Shown: positions 12,241 through 23,200 of the stretch, in pieces | Numbering within the stretch: the first letter of the stretch is position 1 | Layout: each line of letters begins with the position of its first letter | Assembly: GCF_036711975.1 (NCBI RefSeq) | Contig: NC_091968.1 | Coordinates: 4,464,001-4,528,000 of the forward strand | Source of the DNA: Onthophagus taurus | Taxonomy: Eukaryota > Arthropoda > Insecta > Coleoptera > Scarabaeidae | Length of the DNA stretch: 64,000 nt | Direction of reading: 5' to 3' | The notes under the pieces: generated by a model | What the model was told of the DNA's origin: nothing | The model's input: only the letters and a program-made list of their open reading frames with translations | Databases searched by the model: none | Translations under genes and position numbers: made by a program

Positions 12241-13080
12241 TTTCCGTTTTGAGAGATGCACGGTTAAACCCGAATGTTTTTGGTTCTAGGTCTAGTATTT
12301 GTTATACTTTTCGTTCAATAAAAATATACCACAATCTAACGATGAATAACAATTAGAACTAGAACTAACACTAGACTTAGAACTAGAAACATTCAGGTTT
12401 AGCCTCACGTCTCTCAAGACGGCTAAACCCGAATGATTCTAGTTCTAGGTCTTGTGTTAGTTCTAGTGATACTGCTAGTGTAAAACTAGAACTAACATTA
12501 GACTTAGAACTAGAAACATTCGGGTTTAGCCTCACGTCTCTCAAGACGGCTAAACCCGAATGATTCTAGTTCTAGGTCTTGTGTTAGTTCTAGTGATACT
12601 GCTAGTGTAAAACTAGAACCAACATTAGACCTAGAACTAGAAACATTCAGGTTTAACCGCACGTCTCTCAAGACGGCTAAACCCGAATGATTCTAGTTCT
12701 AGTTCTTGTGTTAGTTCTAGTGATACTGCTAGTGTAAAACTAGAACTAACATTAGACTTAGAACTAGAAACATTCGGGTTTAGCCGCACGTTTCTCAAGA
12801 CGGCTAAACCCGAATGATTCTAGTTCTAGGTCTTGTGTTAGTTCTAGTGATACTGCTAGTGTAAAACTAGAACCAACATTAGACCTAGAACTAGAAACAT
12901 TCAGGTTTAGCCGCACGTCTCTCAAGACGGCTAAACCCGAATGATTCTAATTCTAGGTCTGGTATTAGTTCAGACGCACTGCTAAACTCGATATTTTCTA
13001 GTTCTAGGTCTGTTGGTTCTAGTTTTAGGTCAATAAAAATATGCAACGTAGCAATATCTAGTGCTAACTAGCGCTACCTA
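12241..13080. repeat. CTAG-rich palindromic tandem array, block B
   Basis: The most regular array in the window. The phrase CAAGACGGCTAAACCCGAAT recurs at 12415, 12542, 12669, 12796 and 12923, a strict 127-bp period. Each unit has a long imperfect palindrome (CTAGTTCTAGGTCTTGTGTT with its complement, loop GTGATACTGCTAGTGTAAAA) and a shorter one (ATTCGGGTTTAGCC with GGCTAAACCCGAAT). Confidence 0.95.
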
Positions 13081-13129
13081 GTATTGTCACTAAAACTCTA
13101 GAATTCGTGTACCGAACCTGAAGTAGTAA

Positions 13130-13527
13130 AAACAGCATATTTCTCTTGTTTTCATGTAGTGGCCTCATATGGCATCTCCATTTGGGGTTCGGGCCCGAGA
13201 ATCAACGGGGTGTTTAAGCTACAAAAGAGTTGTATCCGCGCTTTGTGTAATCTAAAAAATTTAGAATCATGTAAAGAACATTTAAAAAAAACTAATATAC
13301 TTACCGTGCCCTGCATGTACTTACATCCTTATTTGTGTTAACCATGTACATAATAATAAACATCTCTATGACATAAACTCCGCACATCACGAGTATAATA
13401 CGCGACAAAAAGACTCTATAAGGGTTCCGTATCACTGTCTTAAGGTGACCCAGCAAGGTGTTGACTACCAGGGTACAAAACTTTATAACTACCGGATTGC
13501 ATAAAGAACATGAACGCCGCGTGTTTT
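13130..13527 (+). pseudogene. Non-LTR retrotransposon (LINE) reverse-transcriptase C-terminal fragment, copy 1
   Basis: Reads YGISIWGSGPRINGVFKLQK, SCIRALCN, ESCKEHLKKTNILTVPCMY, then after stops HEYNTRQKDSIRVPYHCLK and GVDYQGTKLYNYRIA. This order is typical of the region after the catalytic domain in insect LINE ORF2 proteins. Stop codons interrupt it and no catalytic core is present. Confidence 0.82.
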
Positions 13528-14100
13528 AAACATTCGGGTTTAGCCTCACGTCTCTCAAGACGGCTAAACCCGAATGATTCTAGTTCTAGGTCTTGTGTTA
13601 GTTCTAGTGATACTGCTAGTGTAAAACTAGAACCAACATTAGACCTAGAACTAGAAACATTCAGGTTTAACCGCACGTCTCTCAAGACGGCTAAACCCGA
13701 ATGATTCTAGTTCTAGTTCTTGTGTTAGTTCTAGTGATACTGCTAGTGTAAAACTAGAACTAACATTAGACTTAGAACTAGAAACATTCGGGTTTAGCCG
13801 CACGTTTCTCAAGACGGCTAAACCCGAATGATTCTAGTTCTAGGTCTTGTGTTAGTTCTAGTGATACTGCTAGTGTAAAACTAGAACCAACATTAGACCT
13901 AGAACTAGAAACATTCAGGTTTAGCCGCACGTCTCTCAAGACGGCTAAACCCGAATGATTCTAATTCTAGGTCTGGTATTAGTTCAGACGCACTGCTAAA
14001 CTCGATATTTTCTAGTTCTAGGTCTGTTGGTTCTAGTTTTAGGTCAATAAAAATATGCAACGTAGCAATATCTAGTGCTAACTAGCGCTACCTAGTATTG
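13528..14100. repeat. CTAG-rich palindromic array, duplicated copy
   Basis: Exact repeat of the last units of block B, carried along by the 1,014-bp duplication. Confidence 0.93.
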
Positions 14101-14143
14101 TCACTAAAACTCTAGAATTCGTGTACCGAACCTGAAGTAGTAA

Positions 14144-14612
14144 AAACAGCATATTTCTCTTGTTTTCATGTAGTGGCCTCATATGGCATCTCCATTTGGG
14201 GTTCGGGCCCGAGAATCAACGGGGTGTTTAAGCTACAAAAGAGTTGTATCCGCGCTTTGTGTAATCTAAAAAATTTAGAATCATGTAAAGAACATTTAAA
14301 AAAAACTAATATACTTACCGTGCCCTGCATGTACTTACATCCTTATTTGTGTTAACCATGTACATAATAATAAACATCTCTATGACATAAACTCCGCACA
14401 TCACGAGTATAATACGCGACAAAAAGACTCTATAAGGGTTCCGTATCACTGTCTTAAGGTGACCCAGCAAGGTGTTGACTACCAGGGTACAAAACTTTAT
14501 AACTACCGGATTGCATAAAGAACATGAACGCCGCGTGTTTTAAAAATCATGTTAAACGCTTTTTGGTGTCTGAGTCCTTTTACTCGGCAGAAGAAATTTC
14601 CCGAAATGATTG
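14144..14612 (+). pseudogene. LINE reverse-transcriptase C-terminal fragment, copy 2
   Basis: Identical to copy 1 and extending a little further (HVKRFLVSESFYSAEE in another frame, then a stop). Only this copy keeps the original 3' continuation, so it is the ancestral right-hand edge. Confidence 0.82.
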
Positions 14613-15165
14613 ACATTTATAAACAAAACTAATCTTACCCAATATTTTTTCCCGAGATAATTAACATTTGTAAATAGAACTAACCTTATCCAACATATTT
14701 TTCTGGAATGATTGACTTCTGGTAATAAGGTTAGTAATAAAACTAGGAAGCATGTTTTTTGGTATCAACTCGTTAGTAAAAGGTGAAAAGTGAATGAAAA
14801 AAGAAAGGCGATGAACTCATAGTATTGGGGAGGATTTTGCTAAAACCTCGGAAATAGGAAATGCAACAACTTACTTCAAAAGCTTTCGAAATAACCTCAG
14901 CTATGGATGACTACAGGTTAATTGGCAGAAAATGATTTCTGTCAAGAAGAGCCCCCATCTTTATCCCAGTTCCAAGATTCAGGATATGACATATTTGGAC
15001 ACCGACTAATTTGTGAAGTTTGAGACAATCTAAATATAGATATTAATGGTTTACTGTCAAAAACGCAATAGCCCATCCTGCAGATATCTGTTCTACAATT
15101 AAAATTAAGACAATAATGAACAAATTAACTCAAGAACCTTCAAGATCCTTGAAGAAATCCCCCTG
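14613..15165. other. No gene recognised
   Basis: AT-rich. It contains an old, loosely repeated CCCGAGATAATTAACATTTG / CCCGAAATGATTGACATTTA phrase at 14600-14670. It probably belongs in part to the following mariner relic. Confidence 0.35.
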
Positions 15166-15775
15166 AAGTTTAAAGAAAATTGTGGTTTTTAACAAAAAAT
15201 CATCTTCAGCGATAAAGCTGATTTTTCGCTTAATGGCTTTGTTAATAAGCATAATGTGCATTATTGGACAACACTGTGCTTCAAGAAACTTCATTACAAC
15301 CACAAAAAGTGATGGATTTGATGCTTTAGGTGTGATTGGATCATATTTTTCGTCATGTTAAAACACTATTTTTGCATGAATTTAATGGATTTGACATCAC
15401 TAATATATGGCTTCAACAAGATGGTGCTTCATGCCACATATATGATTAACAAATTGATCTATTGAAGAAGAAGTTCGATAACCGCGTAATCTTTACTTAA
15501 CTTGTACGTTAATTCGTTGCCTTTTCAAACAAATTGACAACCTTTAGAAGAGTTCCAGGATAATATCGAACGCGAAATTGACTACGTTCCGACCAATATG
15601 TGTGCAAGGTTGATGCAAAATTGTGTTCAAAGAATCATTCGCTGCAAATACGAAACAAGAGTGGCAATAAACAATCTGGCAGTAATTCTAATGACTCTGA
15701 GATCCAACATCCCTCAAAAGACAAAAAATTAAATTTCAAAGTCAAAAGAGATCTGAGTTTTGTGGAGTTTTGCTC
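15166..15775 (+). pseudogene. Tc1/mariner transposase relic
   Basis: Multi-frame remnant of an insect mariner-like transposase: ADFSLNGFVNKHN following a first catalytic-Asp motif (FSDKADF), then LQQDGASCHIYD (second Asp), then the C-terminal IEREIDYVPTNMCARLMQN at about 15568-15630. It is full of stops and frameshifts. A better-preserved relative is in the Dok intron (47890-48870), and a second copy of its C-terminal end is at 18112. Confidence 0.8.
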
Positions 15776-16935
15776 AAAGTAAGCTTTCATCTTTTAATCA
15801 CCACGTTTGTGCTAAGGTTATCAGAGGCGATGTTGACTTCCTGACGAGCTTTCTCAGCTGAAGAGACCAAACGAAATCGAAACAAAAATATAGTAGAAAC
15901 CACGAGAGATGGCAGTAAATCATCGTTTTCCGCTCTTACAAATGCCTTACGTAGTACATTAAAATTCACAAACTGCTAAAGAATAATGTGTGTTAGAAAG
16001 AGACAGCATTAGTTTAATATGTCTGCTGTACAATTCAAATAGCCACGTCGAAAAAGTACGTCTGTTCTTCTAACGGATGTACCTACCGTAATCCTAACCT
16101 TAGATTGAAACGTCTTGTGAGCGTTGAACCACAGTTTAAATAAAACTTACTTGCGACCTGTAAACAACCTTTAAAACTATTTGTTACATAAATTAATAAT
16201 TACATAAACTTTATTATAAATTAATATTAATGCTTTTTCACTGGTTAACCTCAACTATCTTTGACAATGTTTGACATATAACCTGCATTACTAACATAAC
16301 CTATATTTAAATGTATGTGGTGAAATAATCTAAGTAGTACGTCCATATCTTGATTCATACCATTTTTAAGCAATGACTTACTGCCAGCTCTCGTGGTTTC
16401 TACTATATGTATAATCTGTTATGTTTGTCGAACGATGCTCTCTGAACACTGTCTTTGATGTGACACCAAGTTTGCACAAATCTGGTTGAGAAAATGAAAA
16501 ATGCTTTGAGCAACATCGCTCTGCAAAACCTTCGTTCCACCACTTCTTCGTCGTGCTGATGAGAACCAGACAGTTCGAAAACGGCCAGCAAACTGAGAAC
16601 ACTACACCCTGTGTAGAACAGCACATTCACAGAACTACTTTGAATGAATCCCATTTTGTCTTCGACGCCAAACTGTTTCACTTCGTCAAAAGCAAAGCCT
16701 TTTCCAGATTTGTCCGCACTTGGGAACGATTTGGCAAGCAAAAGACTTGGTGTCTCACAATCAGAAGGCAGCGTTCAGAAAGCATCGTTCGACAAATATA
16801 ACAGATTATATTTTTGTTTCGACTTCGATTGGTCTCTTCAGCTAAGGAAGTTCGTCAGGAAGGCAACATCGCCTCTGACAACCGTAAGACAAACGTGGTG
16901 ATTAAAAGATGAATGCGTACTTTGAGCAGAGTCTC
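15776..16935. mobile_element. Long-inverted-repeat (foldback-type) element, copy 1
   Basis: 15776-15900 (CTTTCATCTTTTAATCACCA, CAGAGGCGATGTTGACTTCC, GCTGAAGAGACCAA) is the reverse complement of 16795-16935 (TTGGTCTCTTCAGC, GGAAGGCAACATCGCCTCTG, TGGTGATTAAAAGATG). A second inverted pair lies inside: 16405-16445 against 16764-16806 (AATCTGTTATGTTTGTCGAA with its complement). No transposase was found, so this is a non-autonomous palindromic element sitting in a mariner relic. Confidence 0.8.
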
Positions 16936-17041
16936 TTTACTGTTCATGATAAAGGCTATGGATTACAAGGACAGTTACAAAAGTCTAACTTCATCTAGAT
17001 CTGGAACAGCTTTTTTTATGATACTGTTATATCGTTACTGT

Positions 17042-17799
17042 TATACAGAGTGTTTCATGAGGAATGGTACATACGTTAATATGTTATAGATTTGTTCATT
17101 TTAAGCAGAAAAGTTCCTAAAAAAATGTGATCAATTCTCAAAAGTAACTGAGATACAGCCAGTTAATGCATAAATTGATATCACGCACGGCTGCTGTGCA
17201 ACATTCACTTCTCAATGTTTGACATTTAACATTATTTGGTTGATGTGTCGACTAAGTTGTTGATAATGCCACACATATTGACTCATGCAGAATATGCTGT
17301 TACGGTTTCTGCAATGGAAGCTGGACTATATGAGACGGTTTCCTAACCGAGTGCTATCAAATTCCAGAGCATTTACTCGAACATTCAACAGATTGCATGA
17401 AACCGGTTCTGTTCCAAATACAAGTTTTCATTTTGAATGTGCAGGTGAGCAAACTCTGAATGAAGTTGAACCTGAAGTTGAGAACATTGCGTACTCATGA
17501 CTTGTATCCATGTTCAACCAGTACAACACGTAGAACCAACATACTCTTGCTTCAAAAGATCAGCCAAGTACATCGAGTTAAGCGATGGGATATTCGAACC
17601 CTTCCTTTAAAGTCCGAATTTATTATTTATATTTATATATTTTATGTACACACTTAAATAAATCACTTTATGCATTTAAGCACTGTATCTCAGTTACCTT
17701 TAAGAATTAAGCACATGTTTTTAGGAACTTTTCTGCTTAAAATGACCAAATCTATAACATATTCACCTATGTACCATTCCTCATGAAACACCCTGTATA
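17042..17799. mobile_element. 758-bp DNA transposon with about 130-bp terminal inverted repeats
   Basis: The left end, TACAGAGTGTTTCATGAGG, through AAGCAGAAAAGTTCCTAAAA, is mirrored at the right end by TTTTAGGAACTTTTCTGCTT through CCTCATGAAACACCCTGTA. TA lies at both borders. Inside, 17285-17500 reads RRFPNRVLSNSRAFTRTFNR then LHETGSV, resembling the helix-turn-helix / DUF4817 N-terminus of insect transposon proteins; the catalytic part is absent. The related locus at 19020-19060 lacks the insertion. Confidence 0.85.
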
Positions 17800-18093
17800 A
17801 CAAAATTAACATTCTTGATTAGGATTAGAGGCCATGAAGGTATGGTAACATTCATGATTTCTCCAATGAGTCGATCGTCATCTTTACTATCATTTTACTC
17901 AGGGCAGTTTTTCTTCATTTTGCTAGTACTATTATTTTCCATGGCACTAATTAGTTTACCACTGTGTCGTTTTGTCTGGATGAGAAGAAGGTTAGTTCTA
18001 GAGGAGTCGTTTCTATGATAGTCTGAAAGCTTGGTTCTTTAGTGATTTTTTGTAGATCAACCCATACGTTGTAGTACCTTTATAATATCATGG
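17800..18093 (+). repeat. Direct repeat unit R, copy 1
   Basis: AACATTCTTGATTAGGATTA through CTTTATAATATCATGGGG. It recurs at 19053-19275 with an internal deletion of about 60 bp. The duplication probably covers the neighbouring mariner and foldback region as well. Confidence 0.85.
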
Positions 18094-18111
18094 GGTTGAG
18101 TTGGGTTGGGT

Positions 18112-18300
18112 TGGAAATTGACTACGTTCCGGCCAATATGTGTGCAAGGTTGATGCAAAATTGGGTTCAAAAAATCATCCGTCCAAACACGAAACAAGAG
18201 TGATAATAAACAATCTGGACCTTAATCTGGTAGTAATTCTAATGACTCTGAGTTTCAAAGTGAGAAGAGATCTGAGTTTTGTGGAGTTACGAATTTTCCT
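18112..18300 (+). pseudogene. Mariner C-terminal fragment, duplicated copy
   Basis: GAAATTGACTACGTTCCGG followed by TGTGCAAGGTTGATGCAAAA matches 15574-15780, the end of the mariner relic. It is shorter by an internal deletion. Confidence 0.8.
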
Positions 18301-18935
18301 CAAAGTAAGCTTTCATCTTTTAATCACCACATCTGACGTACTTCCTTATCTGAAAAGATTACTCGAAGTCGAAATAAGCGAAACATATTATCTGTTATGT
18401 TTGTTGAACGATGCTCTCTGAACACTGTCTTTCTGAGACATCAAATTTGCACAAATCTGGTTGAGAAAATTAAAAATGCTTTAAGCAACATCGCTCTGCA
18501 AAACCTTCGTTCCAAGACTTCTTCATCGTGTTGATGAGAACCAGATAGTTCAAAAACGGCAAACAAACGGAGAACGCTACATCCTGTGTAGAATTGCACA
18601 TTCGCAGAACTACTTTGAATGAATCCCATTTTGTCTTCGACGCAAACTGTTACGCATTCGTCAAACTGTTTCACTTCGTCAAAAGCAAAGCCTTTTCCAG
18701 ATTTGTGCAAAGTCCGCGCTTGGGAACGATTTGGCATGCAAAAGACTTGGTATCTCAAAAAGTCAGGGTTCAGAAAACACCGTTCGACAAACATAACAGA
18801 TTATATTTTTGTTCCGACTTCGATTGGTCTTTTCAGCTAAGGAAGTTCGTCGGGAAGGCAACATCGCCTCTGACAAGTAGGACAAACGTGGTGATTAAAA
18901 GATGAAAGCTTACGTTGAGCAGAGTCTCTTTACTC
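18301..18935. mobile_element. Long-inverted-repeat (foldback-type) element, copy 2
   Basis: Shorter sister of 15776-16935, with the same ends (CTTTCATCTTTTAATCACCA at left, TGGTGATTAAAAGATGAAAG at right) and the same inner pair (CTGTTATGTTTGTTGAACGA at 18391, CGTTCGACAAACATAACAG at 18780). The left arm has lost part of the sequence seen in copy 1. Confidence 0.8.
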
Positions 18936-19275
18936 TTCATGATAAAGGCTATGGATTGCAAGGACAGTTACAAAAGTTCAACTTAATCCAGATCTGGAAC
19001 ACCTTTTTTAAGATACTGTTATATCGAGCTCAGAACAAGTTTAAGAATAAAATCAACATTCTTGATTAGGATTAGAGGTCATGAAGGGCAGTTTTTCTTC
19101 ATTTTGCTACTACTATTATTTTCCATGGCACTAATTGGTTTACTATTGTGTTTTGTCTGGATGAGAAGAAGGTTAGTTCTAGAGGAGTCGTTTCTATGAT
19201 AGTCTGAAAGCTTGGTTCTTTAGTGATTTTTTGTGGACCAACCGATAGGTTGTAGTACCTTTATAATATCATGGG
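18936..19275 (+). repeat. Copy 2 of the flanking repeat (mariner/foldback flank plus unit R)
   Basis: 18910-19030 repeats 16920-17040 (AGCAGAGTCTCTTTACTCTT and following) and 19053-19275 repeats 17808-18093. This copy does not contain the 758-bp element present at 17042-17799. Confidence 0.85.
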
Positions 19276-20110
19276 GTCACTGGAGACCCTAAGCGTAATG
19301 TAAAATCGTATGGCACAAAAAAGTTGGTGTTATAAGGGTTTTTGTAGGGGTTGTCAAAAGTGGCATCAGCCTCCAAATACCTTTCCCGGAGGACTTTTGT
19401 TTTTGAAGTTTTTCCACACGTTTCGGAAATTACTCCCATCATCAGGTCTCTTTAATTCTTATTTTTGTGAAATATATTTTGGAACTTAATCATTTCCAAA
19501 AAGCTCTCTCTAACATTTATTAGAGTTTACACCTTCTCATCAAAGTAAACACTTCATATATGAGAGGGGTGCCGGAAAAGAAGAACAAGAAGAAGAAGAT
19601 AAAGGTAGAAAAGTCGCGGCGGCGACAGACATCGGGGCGCGCGAGCCGCATCTGTTCGATGCCGGCTGTGTGCCCCCACAGCAGCAGCAGCAGGCGCCGG
19701 CGCGGTCCCCGATTGGCCAGAGACTCGTGGCTCACCTGGACCACGATCCCCACCAAACCCCATGAGCCCCCGTTTAAAACGACGCCGACGACGTGCCGGC
19801 CCTCAGTTCACTTCAAAACGTCGCAACGCACCGTTTCGAAATCGCGCTGAAAAACGACATTTTCGTCGCCGTCGACGTCGTTTTTCCCCCGTTGTCTAGT
19901 CTTTAATTCAAGAAAAACAGAACGCCGATTAACATTTAATGAATCGGTTGTCGATGGATTTAGATATTTTTGATTAAAAGTGTTGGTTTATTTTGGAAGA
20001 AGAGGTTGCTGAAAATCGATTTTCAGAGAGGGAAAGCGATTTTTGGGGCGTGCGATTTTATTTACGTACTAAGGGAAAATTGTTTGAAAAACGTTTTTGG
20101 TTTTTTATTG
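19276..20110 (+). promoter_or_regulatory. Probable neuralized promoter / 5' UTR region
   Basis: The 830 bp before the first neur coding exon. 19560-19900 is strongly GC- and CpG-rich (GGCGGCGACAGACATCGGGG, GGCGCCGGCGCGGTCCCC, CGTCGCCGTCGACGTCG), in contrast to its AT-rich surroundings. This is the usual look of a promoter-proximal 5' UTR, but the start site cannot be placed. A short upstream ATG frame begins at 19938, before the neur ATG at 20111. Open frames across the GC-rich part are treated as compositional. Confidence 0.5.
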
Positions 20111-20246
20111 ATGGGGGTGAAGGAAAACGGGGCTGATTGTCGCTGTCAGGAGAAAACTAAAAGCGATAATAACAGCGGTACTATTTTCTCACCATTAAAA
20201 GGAAAAATGAAGGTTCTTAAGAAGATTAAGAAACGCATGGGATTAG
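20111..20246 (+). other. neur: neur coding exon 1 (N-terminal basic exon)
   Basis: The first in-frame ATG at 20111 is chosen because the open frame upstream contains no other ATG. The exon ends GGATTAG before GTTCGT, leaving one base of a split codon. The next exon starts CATCAAG after TTTTAG, which completes GCA (Ala). The KKIKKR-glycine-leucine context matches the residues that precede NHR1 in Neuralized. Confidence 0.85.
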
Positions 20247-23200
20247 GTTCGTACATCTTTTAACTTATCTTTACGATTTTATTTAAACTCTTATTATAAC
20301 CCTTAAATTAGCTAAAAATAATTGACCTTTTTAATTAAATTTGAAGTAATTCTAATCGGGTGAAACTTTATTTATATAACTTTCTCTAAATTATATAATG
20401 ATTTAAATCAACCAATTTTTTCTTCATCAACTTGTTAAATCAATTAAACCAACTTGATCGTTACAAATTACAAACATTAACGATTTCCCCTACAACTTAA
20501 GCGTAACGCATCGATTTAATTCTTTTTTAATAATTTTTATTTTAACACTGGAGATTTTGATCTCGTGTCATCGGTAATTGACGAAAACTGAGCTGTGAGA
20601 ACCAAACGATTGGTCCGTTTCACACGACGAAACGACGGGGCAAAGTCCTTTCGTCATGTAAATCACGTATCTAGAACCGCGCGCAATTAATGTCGGAATA
20701 TAAAATAAAACGTGATTCGAATTCGAAAATTTTTGGTATGGAACACACCAAATATTCATCTAAATTCCCCCAAAATGTATTAAAATGTAAAATTACCGTA
20801 ATATTTGCGTTTGCGTCATATTCATGTAAATATAGTGCTAATCAACGCTTAACCTAACGTTAATCGGATGTTCAATATTATGATAAAGTGGAAATATATT
20901 AAAAGTTAGCTTGAAAGAACATTAATTGATACATAATATCACCTTAATTAGGAAACAATTTTATAAAGCTCGATTAGCGTCACGTTAACTTAAACCAATC
21001 GCTAATCGAACAAAATTTTTTTTCTAAAATAACGTTAATGTTATATTTAATCAAAAATTAATGTTAACAAATCGTGATTAGAAGTTAATAAATACTAACC
21101 GTGATGTTAATTGTGGCTCTATTTAAGCTGGCGTTCATCAAATCAAATTAAAAAGTTCATCAACCAAACGTGTTGTTGATTAATAGTTTATTTAATAACT
21201 CCTGAGGTTGCATCATATTCAGTTTAGATGAGTTTTATAAAACCTAAAGATTGTGCTAATCAATGCTTAACCTTCCATTAATAGAATGTTTATTCCGGGT
21301 TCGTTCTAATTCAACGTATCGAAACTAAAAGTTATGAAATCATGATTGTAAGCTAATAAATTCTAATCTTGTTGTTAATCGTGAATTAAGCTAAATTTGG
21401 CGTTAAATTAAAAATGAGTTTTATAGGATATAAGTACGAAGGCTTTCACGGTCGGTGTTAATAATTAGTTCGCTAAACAAATAATTACTATGATATTTGC
21501 GTTTGTGTCATATTCATGTAAATATAGTGCTAATCAACACTTAACCTAACGTTAATCGGTGTTCCATATTATGATAAAGTGGCAATATATTAAAAGTTGG
21601 CTTCAAATAATATTAATTGATAAATAATATCACCTTAATTAGGAATCAATTTTATGAAGCTGGTCATCTTCAATCAAAAACTAATAAATTAAAAGTAAGC
21701 TAATAAATTCTAATCTTTTTGTTAATCATGAGTTAGGGTATATTTGGCGTTAAATTAAATCAAAAATGAGTTTTATAAGAATAAGTACGAAGGCTGTCAC
21801 GGACGATGTTAATAATTAGTTCGCTAAACAAATAATTACCATAATATTTACGTTTGCCTCATATTCATGTAAATATAGTGCTAATCAACGCTTAACCCGA
21901 CGTTAATCGCATGTTCGTATTATGATAAAGTGGCAATATATTAAAAGTTGACTTCAAATAACATTGATTGATTGATAGTCCATTGATAAATAATATCACC
22001 TTAATTAGGGGCCAATTCTATAAAGTTCGAATAATCGAATAAATTTTTTTTTCTAAAATAACATTGTCATCTTCAATCAAAAATTAATATTAACAAATAA
22101 TTAAAAGTTAAGTATTACTAATCGAGATGTTAATCGTGCGTTAGGCTCCATTCAAGCTGACATTAAATCAAAAAGTTAATCAACCAAACGTGTTGTTGAG
22201 TAGTTTATATAATAACTCCTGAGGTTGCATCATATTCAGCCGGTGTTAATAATTAGTTCGCTAAACAAATAATTACCATAATATTTGCGTTTGCGTCATA
22301 TCCATGTAAATATAGTGCTAATCAATGCTTAACCTGACGTTAATCAGATGTTTCGTTTTATGATAAAGTGGCAATATATTAAAAGTTGGCTTTAAAGAAC
22401 ATTAATTGATAAATAATATCACCTTAATTAGGAGACAATTTTATAAAGCTCGATTAGCGTCACGTTAACTTAAACCGATTGCTAATCGAACAAAAATTTT
22501 TTTCTAAAATAACATTAATGTCATCTTCAATTAAAAATTAATGTTAACAAATCATGATTAGAAGTTAACGAATACTAATCGTGCGTTAGATTCTATTTAA
22601 GCTGAGGTTAAATCAAAAAGTTAATCAACGAAACGCGTTATTGAGTAGTTTATAAAATAACTCCTGAGGTTGCATCATATTTAGCCGGTGTTAATAATTG
22701 GTTCGCTAAATAAATAATTACCATAATATTTGCGTTTGCGTCATATTCATGTAAATATAGTGCTAATCAGTGCTTAACCTGACGTTAATCAGATGTTTCG
22801 TTTTATGATAAATTATATATATATATATTATATTATGATATATTATTTATATATTATTATTAAAACGAAGGCTTTTACGATCGGTGTTAATTAAATTAAA
22901 ACTAGAAGTAATAATAGTACTATCACTAAAACTACAATCTTTCGGGTTAAGCCGAGTTATTATGCTAAACCCGAAACTTTCTAGTACTAAGTTTAGTGTT
23001 AGTTCTAGTTTTAGATGAGCAATGTCACTAGAACTAACAAGACCTAGAACTAGAATCATTCGGGTTTAGCCGTCTTGAGAGACGTGCTGCTAAACTCGAA
23101 TGTTTCTAGTTCCAGGTCTAGTATTAGTTCTAGTTTAATACAAATATACAATAGTCTACCATTGAATGACAACTAAAACTAGAACTAACACTAGAACTTG

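Larger units (their letters stand above)
12514..14541 (+). repeat. Perfect 1,014-bp tandem duplication
   Basis: 12514-13527 and 13528-14541 look identical wherever compared, including the last CTAG units and the whole LINE fragment. The junction reads TTTTAAACATTCGGG. The left parent is TAGAAACATTCGGG and the right parent TTTTAAAAATCATG, so three bases (AAA) are shared at the breakpoint. Confidence 0.93.

Noticed and set aside
12241..13080. CTAG arrays as a CRISPR array
   Set aside because: Repeats are palindromic and contiguous without unique spacers, and the genome is eukaryotic.
13440..13704. Open frames in CTAG arrays encoding repeated Ser/Leu/Glu-rich peptides (such as [20 protein letters not shown]), also at 22847, 23130, 47051 and 60827
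   Set aside because: They occur on both strands of the same palindromic repeat, shift between copies and lack any domain; openness is a by-product of the repeat.
18090..18115. GGTTGAGTTGGGTTGGGTTGG as a telomere-like repeat
   Set aside because: Only a few degenerate units at a duplication junction; not TTAGG-type.
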